Of a stretch of 64,000 nt of DNA, positions 1 through 7,132 are shown piece by piece. Source of the stretch: Anaeromyxobacter oryzisoli (GTDB taxonomy: Bacteria > Myxococcota > Myxococcia > Myxococcales > Anaeromyxobacteraceae); the NCBI RefSeq assembly GCF_022690765.1, contig NZ_JALCZA010000002.1, forward strand, positions 62,001 through 126,000, written 5' to 3'. The first letter of the stretch is position 1. Each line of letters opens with the position of its first letter. The translations under genes and the position numbers were made by a program. Below the pieces are notes generated by a model. That model worked only from the letters and a program-made list of their open reading frames with translations. It ran no database searches and had not been told where the DNA came from.

Positions 1-802
1 CATCGAAGTAGCCCTCGACGAGGATCGCCACCCCTGACTTGCGGATCGCATCCTTCGCCTGGCCGATGCCGTAGAGGACCCGGCTCTTCTTGTACAGAGC
101 GGTCTCAGGGGTGTTGATGTACTTCGGCCCGGCCTCGTGGCCGAGGGCTCGGCCACCGAAACCAACCACGCGGCCATCGAGGTCGGTGATCGGGAAGATG
201 AGCCGATCGCGGAAGCGGTCGTAGATCCCCTTGCGCCCATCGACGACGACGCCTGCTCGCCCGAGGTCCGCGTTCGAGAGCCCGTTCTTGCCAGCTACGG
301 CGCGGTGCAGGTCGTGCCACTCCTTCACCGCCACGCCGAGTCTGAACTCCCGGGCAGTCGTCTCGTTGACGCCGCGAACGTTCAGGTACCGGCGAGCGTT
401 CTCCCCGGCGCTTCCCCAGAGATTCGAACTCCAATGCGCCGTGGACGCCTCGCACGCGGCGAGCGCACCAGCCTTCTCCTGACGAAGCGGTTCTAGCTGC
501 GAGGAAGCTGTCTCCTGCGAGACGTCGATTCCCAGCTCAGCCGCGAGCTCCCGGACGACAACTGGAAACTCCTTCCCTTGCAGCTTCTGGAGGAACTCGA
601 AGACGTCCCCGTGAGCTCCACACCCGTAGCACCGAAACCGTTTCTTCTCCGCGTAGACGCGGAAGCTCGGGTTCTTGTCGGCATGGAACGGACAGGTGCC
701 GGAGAAGCTCGACCCGCTCTTGCGCAGCTTCGTGTGGCGACCGATCACGATCACGGCGTCCAAGCGCGCTCGCACCTCTTCGATGACCGAATCCGGAATC
801 AT
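1..802 (-). CDS. DnaG-type DNA primase, 3' end beyond window
   Basis: Bacterial-type primase that makes RNA primers, here probably for replication of the mobile element. The first 267 residues are visible. A CHC2 zinc finger lies near residues 34 to 59 (CPFH followed by CYGC). The catalytic core follows, and the window ends in the Toprim motif I region (ILVEGYFD), where the Glu binds metal. The start ATG at 802 is preceded by GGAG eight to nine bases upstream. The helicase-interaction C-terminus lies off the left edge. It sits 100 bases after the coupling-protein gene in the same direction, which suggests an element-encoded primase rather than the housekeeping rpoD-linked copy. The family call is firm; the element role is inferred from neighbours. 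Confidence 0.93.
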   Translation of the reverse strand, partial: MIPDSVIEEVRARLDAVIVIGRHTKLRKSGSSFSGTCPFHADKNPSFRVYAEKKRFRCYGCGAHGDVFEFLQKLQGKEFPVVVRELAAELGIDVSQETASSQLEPLRQEKAGALAACEASTAHWSSNLWGSAGENARRYLNVRGVNETTAREFRLGVAVKEWHDLHRAVAGKNGLSNADLGRAGVVVDGRKGIYDRFRDRLIFPITDLDGRVVGFGGRALGHEAGPKYINTPETALYKKSRVLYGIGQAKDAIRKSGVAILVEGYFD

Positions 803-903
803 GGCGTCTCCTATGGTGCAGCGACGTCGGCGCTCCTCCAGACGACCGAGCCGCGTGATAGGGCAGCGGAATCGGTGGCGGCGTGCAGCTTCCCAGGATC
901 TCC

Positions 904-2760
904 TCAGGTTCCACCGAAACCAGGGACGGGTGCGGACACCGCGGCTTCCGGGGACCCGAGCACGAACTTCTCGTACAGCTTGAGGCCACGCGCTTCCGAC
1001 TGGTCCTTGCTCGCGAGCGGGTAGGTGGCCCGGAAGTTCGCGGGCAGCATCCCGTAGCAGACCGGCCGCAGCCCTTCGTCGTTGAAGAGATAGCCCTGGC
1101 CGGCGCGGGCCAGGTTCTTGATGGCGTTCGGGTGGAGCTTGTACGACTCGACGAGGCGCGTGGAGGCCTCGCGCGTCGCGAGCGTGGTCAGCAGAGGACC
1201 CTTCTCGGTTCGCACGGTCTTCTGCACTTCCTGGGCCGTGCCGATCGACTTGCTCACGAGCTCGCACAGGGCGGGGTTGTCCTGCTTGAGGATGTCCTTG
1301 CAGCGCGTGTTGTCCCAGACCGCCATCGCGAACTCTCGGCTCACGATCTCCAGATCAGCGACGCTCTGATGCGCCAGTGTGAACTGGACGTGCGCGTCTC
1401 GCAGCTGGTTCAGGCTATCGACCACCGACTTGTCCGCGAAACGCGCGAACTCGTCGACCGTGACGCTGAACGCCCGCTGGTTGCGAGTCGTGCGATGGAC
1501 CTGGCGAAGCGAGCCCTGCTGCTGGACGTCGATGAGGAAGACCTTGCCGAGCGCGGGGGCCTGCAGCTTGAAGAGGTTCGAGGGGAGCTGGACGTAGACG
1601 ATCTGATTCTGCTCGAGGACATCGCTCATCACGATGTCGGGCTCGTACGAGTTCACCTGCGGCGCCTGAAAGTTGTCGACGACACCGACGAGACCGGACA
1701 GCGCCTTGTGGATGTCGCGCCCAAGCCGCACGATGTGCGACTTGATCTCCTTCGCGGCGCCGCGCTCCTCCGAGGTCTCTAGGCACCACGAGAGCGCCCG
1801 GTTCCAGCAGCCGTCATCGCCGACGCCCTTCAGGCAGACGCCGATGTCGCGCATCGTGAACGGGAACCCATGCCCGTCGCCGTCCACCATGCCGTGAAGA
1901 AGCTTGCAGAGATTCGTAAAGAAGATCTGCGCCTGCGTGTTGTAGTAGGCGTTGTCGCCGAGCGGCAGGACCGAGAAGACGCGCTCGGCGGTGAGGACCG
2001 GATCGCCGCCAGGGCCTTCGGGCATGCGCGGTTCGACGTAGACCATGTTGTAGGAGTGCGTGAAGAGCTGTGGCTGATTCCAGGCCGGCAGCGCGAACAC
2101 CCGCAGGTCCTCCTCCCGCCCGGCCGCGCTGGCGATCGCCTTTACGATGGCGATCTCCTCGTCGCTGCCCTTGCCGGACATGACGACGCAGCCCTTCCCG
2201 GAGAGGACGTCCTGAAAGACCTGTGGCCAGATCACGCCCTGACTCTTGCCGCTCCCGGTCTTCCCGATGACGTGCCGATGCGAGTCTCGCTGCTGCTCGG
2301 TGAGATAGACGGGCGTCCAGTCCCAACGCCCCCACCGGCGTCGCGGCGACTTCCCGACGAAAGTCGTGCCGGCGGGGCGGAGGTGCAGTTCGTCGATGAG
2401 ATTCAACTCGACGCTAGGGAACTCCAGACGAGCCGGCTGGAAGTACGTGCCCGCGATGCGCGCCACGACTTCATTTCGCCACCAGAGGAGCAGCTGCCGG
2501 GCCATGAGCAGCAGTGCCGCAGCTGTGATGATCGCGGTGAGCGCGCTGAGCCACGGATGCGCTATGGCCCACGCACGGACGGGCAGGTAGCGTTGGAGGA
2601 GGGGAGCCGTGACCAGCGCGAGCACGCGCGCAGCTGGCCCCTGTGCCACAAGCCCCGTCGACGGCGCTCGGTAGAGAGCCTCCACCAGGACGACGGCAAG
2701 AGCGAGCGACAAGGGGAGCCGCAGCACCAGAGGCATCGGGCTGGCAGGTTTCTCGGCCAT
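904..2760 (-). CDS. virD4: VirD4/TraG-type conjugative coupling ATPase
   Basis: Type IV coupling protein of 618 residues that brings the relaxase-DNA complex to the secretion channel. Two hydrophobic segments near residues 11 to 28 and 71 to 95 anchor it in the inner membrane. Walker A is GKTGSGKS at residues 166 to 173, and Walker B is FSVTVDEFARF with D436 and E437. Length and layout fit the TraD/TraG/VirD4 group. It lies 22 bases after a small unknown gene and precedes the primase, so all three probably form one transcript starting near 3.15 kb, separate from the VirB operon. No relaxase is visible; it may lie left of the window. Confidence 0.92.
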   Translation of the reverse strand: MAEKPASPMPLVLRLPLSLALAVVLVEALYRAPSTGLVAQGPAARVLALVTAPLLQRYLPVRAWAIAHPWLSALTAIITAAALLLMARQLLLWWRNEVVARIAGTYFQPARLEFPSVELNLIDELHLRPAGTTFVGKSPRRRWGRWDWTPVYLTEQQRDSHRHVIGKTGSGKSQGVIWPQVFQDVLSGKGCVVMSGKGSDEEIAIVKAIASAAGREEDLRVFALPAWNQPQLFTHSYNMVYVEPRMPEGPGGDPVLTAERVFSVLPLGDNAYYNTQAQIFFTNLCKLLHGMVDGDGHGFPFTMRDIGVCLKGVGDDGCWNRALSWCLETSEERGAAKEIKSHIVRLGRDIHKALSGLVGVVDNFQAPQVNSYEPDIVMSDVLEQNQIVYVQLPSNLFKLQAPALGKVFLIDVQQQGSLRQVHRTTRNQRAFSVTVDEFARFADKSVVDSLNQLRDAHVQFTLAHQSVADLEIVSREFAMAVWDNTRCKDILKQDNPALCELVSKSIGTAQEVQKTVRTEKGPLLTTLATREASTRLVESYKLHPNAIKNLARAGQGYLFNDEGLRPVCYGMLPANFRATYPLASKDQSEARGLKLYEKFVLGSPEAAVSAPVPGFGGT

Positions 2761-2782
2761 GCGGCCTCACGAACCACGCTTG

Positions 2783-3106
2783 CTACGGGCGATAGAAGAA
2801 CGCGATCGGCTTGCCGTCGATGGCTCCGAGGTCGACCGAGAATCCAAGAGCCTGGAGCCGACAGCCGAGCATCCGCGCCGCTTCTGGCGACAGCGTCACG
2901 TTGAGGGTCCGAGCGCTGGCGCTGCGGCCACCGGCGAGGCTGGTGGCGTAACCGTAGCCAGTCTCGACGCGCAGAGCACTCGCCTCGAGTTCGCCACGCA
3001 CGTCGGCCGCTTCTTCATCTGATTGAAACTCGACAGCCACGATCGTGTCGTTCGAGGAGGCTCTGGGGAGCGCACCGCGCTCCGGCCGCCTCGTGGTGCT
3101 CGTCAT
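2783..3106 (-). CDS. Hypothetical 107-residue protein, first gene of coupling-protein unit
   Basis: No family recognised. The open frame extends 17 codons further to 3157, but that upstream ATG has no ribosome site, whereas the ATG at 3106 is preceded by GGAGG with an eight-base spacer, so I chose the shorter form. The N-terminus is basic and polar. The C-terminal 80 residues look like a small alpha/beta domain (a VAVEF strand, a TLNVTLSPEAARML segment and an AIAFFYRP end). There is no signal peptide or membrane segment. It is 22 bases upstream of the coupling-protein gene, so a role in DNA processing or coupling is possible but unproven. Confidence 0.72.
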   Translation of the reverse strand: MTSTTRRPERGALPRASSNDTIVAVEFQSDEEAADVRGELEASALRVETGYGYATSLAGGRSASARTLNVTLSPEAARMLGCRLQALGFSVDLGAIDGKPIAFFYRP

Positions 3107-3152
3107 CGCTCTCGCCTCCACTGAGGAGTCTAGATCAGCTAGGATGCTTGCG

Positions 3153-3170
3153 GGCATCTAAATAGAATCC
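3153..3170. promoter_or_regulatory. Imperfect inverted repeat, putative operator of the coupling-protein unit
   Basis: The plus strand reads GGCATCTAAATAGAATCC, an imperfect form of the perfect palindrome at 12027 to 12044 (15 of 18 positions match). It lies 47 to 64 bases upstream of the 107-residue gene start and 58 bases before the divergent FHA-GGDEF gene, so it could act on either promoter. Binding by one of the XRE regulators at 23.1 or 23.7 kb is only a guess. Confidence 0.45.
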
Positions 3171-3227
3171 ACATGGTTGCGTACGGCAGAACGTCAGAGC
3201 CCCGGGCGCCTGTAGGAGGAGCGGGTC

Positions 3228-4166
3228 ATGGATGAGCACAGCAGCGTGCCCCCCGTTGTGAAGGACCTACTCACGGCGGCCGTGCCGAGTCGCACGCGAC
3301 TCACGCGCTTGTCGCTCATCGGAGAAAAGGCGCGGCCTGCGGGCGCGTGCCTCATCCTCATCCATGCGCAGGATCGCACCCACCTCGGAAGGAAGTGGAC
3401 GCTGAACGGCGAGGAGACGCTGACGATCGGGCGCGACGTCGGCGCTTCGATCGTGGTCGACGCGCCGAGCGTCTCCCGTACCCACGCCAGGATCGAGCCC
3501 CGCGGCCGCGATTACGCCCTCGTGGACGCCAAGTCGACGAACGGCACCTTCCTCAACGACCGGCTTGTCTCAGAGCAGACCCTGCGCGACGGCGACCGAT
3601 TCAAGGTCGGCCCGGCCATCTTCAAGTTCTTCGCAGGCGGCGACGTGGAAGCGCAGTACCACGAGGAGATTTACAGCCTCATGGTCACCGATGCCCTCAC
3701 GCAGGCGTCGACGAAGCGCTTCTTCCTCGAGACGCTCGAGCGCGAGATCGTGCGTGCGCAGCGACACGCTCGGCCCCTGTCGCTCGTGATGTTCGACATC
3801 GACCATTTCAAGAGTATCAACGACACGCACAGCCATCTCGCGGGGGACGACGTGCTCCGCGACCTTGGCGCGACGATCCGAGCGCAGGTCCGGGCCGAGG
3901 AGTGCTTCGCCCGGTACGGCGGTGAAGAGTTCGTGCTGGTCCTGCCAGAAACTCCACGCGCGGGCGCCGCCACAGTGGCCGAAAAGTTCCGGGCAGCAGT
4001 CGAGACGCACCGCTTCAGCTTCGAGGGAGTGGTGATCCCGGTGACGATCTCGCTCGGTGTCGCGGAACTCGGGGCCGAGATGAAGAGCCCGCAGGAGCTC
4101 ATCAAGGCCGCCGACGACAAGCTGTACAACTCCAAGCGGTCAGGCCGGAATCGCGTCTCATCCTGA
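3228..4166 (+). CDS. FHA-GGDEF protein, predicted diguanylate cyclase
   Basis: Cytoplasmic signalling protein of 312 residues. The N-terminal FHA domain (about 45 to 140) has the phosphothreonine-binding landmarks IGRD, SRTHARI and STNGTFLND. The C-terminal GGDEF domain (about 150 to 310) has DIDHFKSIND and the active-site motif RYGGEEF, so it should make cyclic di-GMP. The RxxD product-inhibition site is degenerate: the residues upstream of GGEEF read RAEE, with Glu replacing Asp, so feedback inhibition may be weak. A strong AGGAGG site precedes the ATG. It is divergent from the coupling-protein unit and its last nine bases overlap the convergent zinc-motif gene. The FHA domain could respond to the kinase at 12.1 to 14.4 kb; that link is inference. 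Confidence 0.92.
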   Translation: MDEHSSVPPVVKDLLTAAVPSRTRLTRLSLIGEKARPAGACLILIHAQDRTHLGRKWTLNGEETLTIGRDVGASIVVDAPSVSRTHARIEPRGRDYALVDAKSTNGTFLNDRLVSEQTLRDGDRFKVGPAIFKFFAGGDVEAQYHEEIYSLMVTDALTQASTKRFFLETLEREIVRAQRHARPLSLVMFDIDHFKSINDTHSHLAGDDVLRDLGATIRAQVRAEECFARYGGEEFVLVLPETPRAGAATVAEKFRAAVETHRFSFEGVVIPVTISLGVAELGAEMKSPQELIKAADDKLYNSKRSGRNRVSS

Positions 4167-4814
4167 CGCAACGAGCCGGGATTCAAACCAGCGCGTCAGC
4201 CTCAAGGCCTTCGAGCACTTTTTCGAGCACGTCTCGGCATGTAGTGACGGAAGGCTCAGACCTGCCGCTCGTCGCTTGGCGTAGACCTCGACGGCTGGCC
4301 GGCCACATACTCGGCATCGCCAGCCATCGGGCAGCCGGTAGTAGTCCGACCCTGGCCCGGACCTCTCACGCAGTCTCTTGCGCTCCCGCTCGCGCATGCA
4401 CTTCGGCGTGCATACGATGGCGTCGGATCGGAGTGCCGGAAGGCTCAGCCGCGCGCGGCGCCGGCGAGCCGTCGCTCGATCGCACCCACATTCTGAGCAT
4501 CGCCATACCACCCGCTGAGTAGGCCAGGCGCCGCCACGTACGGTCAACTGTTGGGCGACATCGAGTCGGCGCAGCTTCGGTTCCACAACGACAGGCAGTA
4601 GTTCCCGGCGCCCTTTTGAGGCGCCGTCCGGCCGAGAAACTACGGCCTGCGCCCGTCCTGACCTGTCGGCGATCCAGGCCGGCACGTCACGCAGCTCAAC
4701 TCCCAGCGATCTTTCGCCCTGCTCTGAGACTTCGTTTGCCACTGCATATTCTGGGGCGCGTCTAGGCCACAGCAGGCCAACGGGCAGACATGGTCGATGA
4801 TGTAGCCTTGGCAC
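4158..4814 (-). CDS. Tandem zinc-motif protein, start uncertain
   Basis: The convincing part is the C-terminal 110 residues, which carry two copies of one motif: WRCxxCG, then a basic stretch ending in LSLPxL, then a second Cys pair (CTPKC and CSKKC). Each unit offers four Cys, so two zinc-binding modules are likely. The family is not recognised; a nucleic-acid binding role is plausible. The open frame reaches 4814, but its first 58 codons overlap the HNH gene in another frame and are probably not used. A TTG at 4547 would give 129 residues but lacks a clear ribosome site. The last nine bases overlap the convergent GGDEF gene. Confidence 0.5.
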   Translation of the reverse strand: MPRLHHRPCLPVGLLWPRRAPEYAVANEVSEQGERSLGVELRDVPAWIADRSGRAQAVVSRPDGASKGRRELLPVVVEPKLRRLDVAQQLTVRGGAWPTQRVVWRCSECGCDRATARRRRARLSLPALRSDAIVCTPKCMRERERKRLRERSGPGSDYYRLPDGWRCRVCGRPAVEVYAKRRAAGLSLPSLHAETCSKKCSKALRLTRWFESRLVASG

Positions 4815-4954
4815 CTTCTGTGGCTTCCGGCGTCAGGGCCTCCCGGACAGGGATGTTCCCTCTTGAAGGCGCGTTTGGCGGCGGGATTCCGATGCTGTCC
4901 GGCCCCCTGGCAGGGCAGAGCGGCCACGAAGGCGGCAAGAATGATGGGGAGCAT
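4640..4954 (-). CDS. Small secreted HNH-type nuclease-like protein
   Basis: 104-residue protein with an N-terminal signal peptide (MLPIILAAFVAALPCQGAG) and a compact HNH-like domain. The core is FKREHPCP, a Cys-rich turn, then GYIIDHVCPLACCG and the Asn-containing segment NMQWQT followed by a basic SRAKDRWE end. This arrangement is typical of short exported proteins annotated with an HNH endonuclease signature, which are predicted to cut DNA in the periplasm or outside the cell. The ATG at 4954 was chosen because it begins the signal peptide; no good ribosome site is seen. Further upstream the frame has only a TTG. It lies just upstream of the zinc-motif gene. Confidence 0.72.
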   Translation of the reverse strand: MLPIILAAFVAALPCQGAGQHRNPAAKRAFKREHPCPGGPDAGSHRRCQGYIIDHVCPLACCGLDAPQNMQWQTKSQSRAKDRWELSCVTCRPGSPTGQDGRRP

Positions 4955-5135
4955 GCGCCGGATACGGTATCCCGCCGGTATGACAAGAGTTGGCGAAGGA
5001 CCACGCAATCCAGAAGGGCCGACACCGGGCAAACAGAAGGTGGCATCCTTGCTGGAGCCATTTAGAACAGCAGCAAGCCGGCAAACGTGGTAAAGCCGTT
5101 CGCCCGCGGGGGCAGCATCTCAGAGGAGAAGAGAA

Positions 5136-5381
5136 TTGCCGAAGCCGCAGCAGAAGACGCGAAAGTTCACGGTTCCGGAAGTCTGGCGCAGCATCGTGAA
5201 GAAGAATGAGCGCCAGGGCAGTAGGCGGTACGACGTCCTCGTGTGCCAACACGCTGTACCGGCGAACGACAACACGTATCGCAAGGCGAGGGCCTGTCCG
5301 GCGTGCAGGGTGAGGGTTCAGCAGTATGCCGACGAGCTCGCAGCCTCCCGTGCAGCGCAGAGCTCACGACGCACGGCATGA
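5136..5381 (+). CDS. Small Cys/His-rich hypothetical protein
   Basis: 81 residues from a TTG start that has AGGAG seven bases upstream. The middle contains CQH and, 17 residues later, CPAC, a spacing that could hold one zinc ion; the protein is otherwise basic (KPQQKTRKF at the start). No family recognised. It lies on the plus strand with the next small gene, opposite to the conjugation genes. It could be a spurious frame, but ribosome site and Cys pattern together favour a real gene. Confidence 0.5.
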   Translation: MPKPQQKTRKFTVPEVWRSIVKKNERQGSRRYDVLVCQHAVPANDNTYRKARACPACRVRVQQYADELAASRAAQSSRRTA

Positions 5382-5521
5382 CCCTCGGTTGCCACGGCAG
5401 TGGCGCGACTTACGTCAGGATATCGCCGCCGATCCGAACGAGATCCATGGCGGCCGCCGGTTTTCTGGCAACGACGTTGCCGGCCGCTACACTTCGGGAA
5501 CCCTAACCTTCAGGAGTCATG

Positions 5522-5869
5522 ATGCCTGCTCAACAGTCGATCGAGGAGCTACTCAAGAACGCGATTGCATCGGCGATTCGCAACGTCGTTCCGGCGATCC
5601 AGCGCCAGGTAGCCGAAATCGCCGCCGCGGAGCTCGAGCGAGGACTGGCCGTCACAGGGACACGGCGCGCCGCTCGTGCTGCTGGTCGGCCCCGCCGGCG
5701 CCCTGCGGACATGACGAAGTGGGTCGCCGACAAGAGCGCCCGGCGAGTCCCTAAGTTCGTCATTGAGGCCACAGGCCTCGACACGAAGAAGAAGATCGTG
5801 GCGAAGTTCGGCGAGGACGCGGTCTTCGAGAAGGGAAAGGCCCTGCCGAAGACTTCCAAGGCCGCGTAG
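5522..5869 (+). CDS. Small basic protein with AT-hook-like motif
   Basis: 115 residues. The first 40 form an amphipathic helix (EELLKNAIASAIRNVVPAIQ) followed by an Ala/Arg linker with GRPRRRP at residues 55 to 61, which resembles an AT-hook core. The C-terminal 45 residues are a small basic domain (MTKWVADKSARRVPKFVIEA). It is predicted to bind DNA or a nucleoprotein complex. AGGAG at 5512 to 5516 suits the second of two consecutive ATG codons (5522) better than the first (5519). There is no close partner in the window. The AT-hook reading is based on a short motif and is uncertain. Confidence 0.65.
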   Translation: MPAQQSIEELLKNAIASAIRNVVPAIQRQVAEIAAAELERGLAVTGTRRAARAAGRPRRRPADMTKWVADKSARRVPKFVIEATGLDTKKKIVAKFGEDAVFEKGKALPKTSKAA

Positions 5870-6004
5870 CAAACCGCTCATCGGCTTCGCGGGTAGACGC
5901 CGGCCTTGTCCGAGAGGGGACGCGGAGGAGAGCGCGGTGATGGCGTTGCAAGCTTTCCTCCGTTCCCCATCGAGAACTCGGCAGGAACCGAGGACGATGC
6001 GGGG

Positions 6005-6667
6005 CTACAGCACGTACCAGCTGTAGGACACAGTCATCGGAACGATGAACTCGACGCTGCTACGCTCGGCCAGGTGAATCTGTAGGCGCGACGAGAGCCC
6101 CAGCGTCACGTGATCCGAGACTGCCCACTCGACGCCGACGAGAGGCGCGAGGAGCAGCTCTGTCGTGGTCACATCCGCGAGGCCGAGCCCGAAACTGCGT
6201 GGGCTCGCGGGGTCGGTCACATCGATGAGGTCGAGCTGGCTGGCGGTCCGTCGCGCGAATCCGGCCTCCAGGCCGATAAAGTAGCGCCAGACGAGCCCCC
6301 GCACGTAGCGCGCGCCAACGGTCATGCCCCACGAACCGACGCGGCTCTGAAGCGTTCCGATGAAGGAACCGTTTTCGTTCGTGACGGAGGTGCCGGCGTG
6401 GAAGTAAGAAGCGGGCGCCTCGTAGAAACCGCCGGCCGAAAGTTCCAGCCACTGCAACGGCGCGTATCGCACCCCGAGCACGCCGCCGAGCGATGTGCCC
6501 GTGACCGGCGTCCCAGTTCCGACGCCAGGAGGCAGCGAGGAAACTGATCCGAAGCCGCCCACCTCAAGCGTGAGGGCGCCGCGGTCGGCGGACGCCGGGC
6601 CGGGGGTGAAAACGAACACCGTTCCGAGGAGGAGCGCCGCGAGCCTTTCGCGAGTGTAGCTCAGCAT
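6005..6667 (-). CDS. Predicted outer-membrane beta-barrel protein
   Basis: 220 residues beginning with a signal peptide (RLAALLLGTVFVFTPGPASA). The mature part alternates hydrophobic and polar residues with many Gly, Tyr and Trp, as in small eight-stranded barrels (for example LELSAGGFYEAPASYF, WRYFIGLEAGFA), and ends in the strand-like SYSWYVL. No exact family recognised. The ATG at 6667 was chosen because it starts the signal peptide; the open frame runs further upstream without sense. It follows the collagen-motif lipoprotein by 20 bases and so is the last gene of the lipoprotein unit. An outer-membrane role in the conjugation or adhesion apparatus is possible but not shown. Confidence 0.7.
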   Translation of the reverse strand: MLSYTRERLAALLLGTVFVFTPGPASADRGALTLEVGGFGSVSSLPPGVGTGTPVTGTSLGGVLGVRYAPLQWLELSAGGFYEAPASYFHAGTSVTNENGSFIGTLQSRVGSWGMTVGARYVRGLVWRYFIGLEAGFARRTASQLDLIDVTDPASPRSFGLGLADVTTTELLLAPLVGVEWAVSDHVTLGLSSRLQIHLAERSSVEFIVPMTVSYSWYVL

Positions 6668-6687
6668 CACAAGTGGCTCCGATATTG

Positions 6688-7110
6688 CTACTGCGGCGCA
6701 GCGCAGCAGATCTCGGCGGTTCCGCTGAACCAGAACGTGGGGCTCGTCGGTTCGGTACCGGGCTGCCAGCCCCAGGTGCAGGTCCAGCCGGCGGACTTCG
6801 TAGTATCGGACCAGTCGACCGGCTCGGACCAGGCGAGGAAAGCGTTCGCCGGCTGGTCCGGGGCATAGCACGAGCCGTTGATAGGGATGTCACCGGCGCT
6901 CTTGCACGTGACCGAGACGGTCCAGCTCGATGCCGCGTTCACGACGCTGCTCGAGCTGCAGTAGCTCGACGCGCGATCGTACAGCGCGCCGGCGGGGCCT
7001 GAAGGCCCCGTCGCCCCGACGGGACCGGCCGGGCCTTGGGGTCCCTCTTTGCCACAGCCGAACGTGAAGAATGCGCACACTAGGACAGCGAGGCTGAGCG
7101 TTAGCCGCAT
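6688..7110 (-). CDS. Short lipoprotein with collagen-like Gly-X-Y tract
   Basis: 140 residues. It starts with a lipoprotein signal (LAVLVCAFFTFGC), followed at once by about seven Gly-X-Y triplets rich in Pro and Ala (GPQGPAGPVGATGPSGPAG), then a 95-residue Cys- and Trp-rich domain (CTWGWQPG, EICCAAP). The short collagen-like tract could form a triple helix or stalk at the outer membrane; the Cys residues suggest disulphides in a periplasmic or surface domain. AGGAG lies six bases before the ATG. It is 22 bases after the giant lipoprotein gene and 20 before the barrel gene, so the three are probably co-transcribed. Confidence 0.82.
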   Translation of the reverse strand: MRLTLSLAVLVCAFFTFGCGKEGPQGPAGPVGATGPSGPAGALYDRASSYCSSSSVVNAASSWTVSVTCKSAGDIPINGSCYAPDQPANAFLAWSEPVDWSDTTKSAGWTCTWGWQPGTEPTSPTFWFSGTAEICCAAPQ

Positions 7111-7132
7111 GGGATTCTCCTGGGTTGGTTTG

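Noticed and set aside
405-445. tRNA T-arm-like sequence (GTTCGAATC on the minus strand)
   Set aside because: It lies inside the primase gene in frame with conserved sequence, and no acceptor or anticodon arm can be drawn around it.
883-1782. Plus-strand open frame of 299 codons
   Set aside because: It lies wholly antisense to the coupling-protein gene, has no ribosome site or domain, and long antisense frames are expected in GC-rich DNA.
4175-4200. Another T-arm-like sequence (GGTTTGAATCCC on the minus strand)
   Set aside because: It encodes the end of the zinc-motif protein; no cloverleaf or anticodon is seen.
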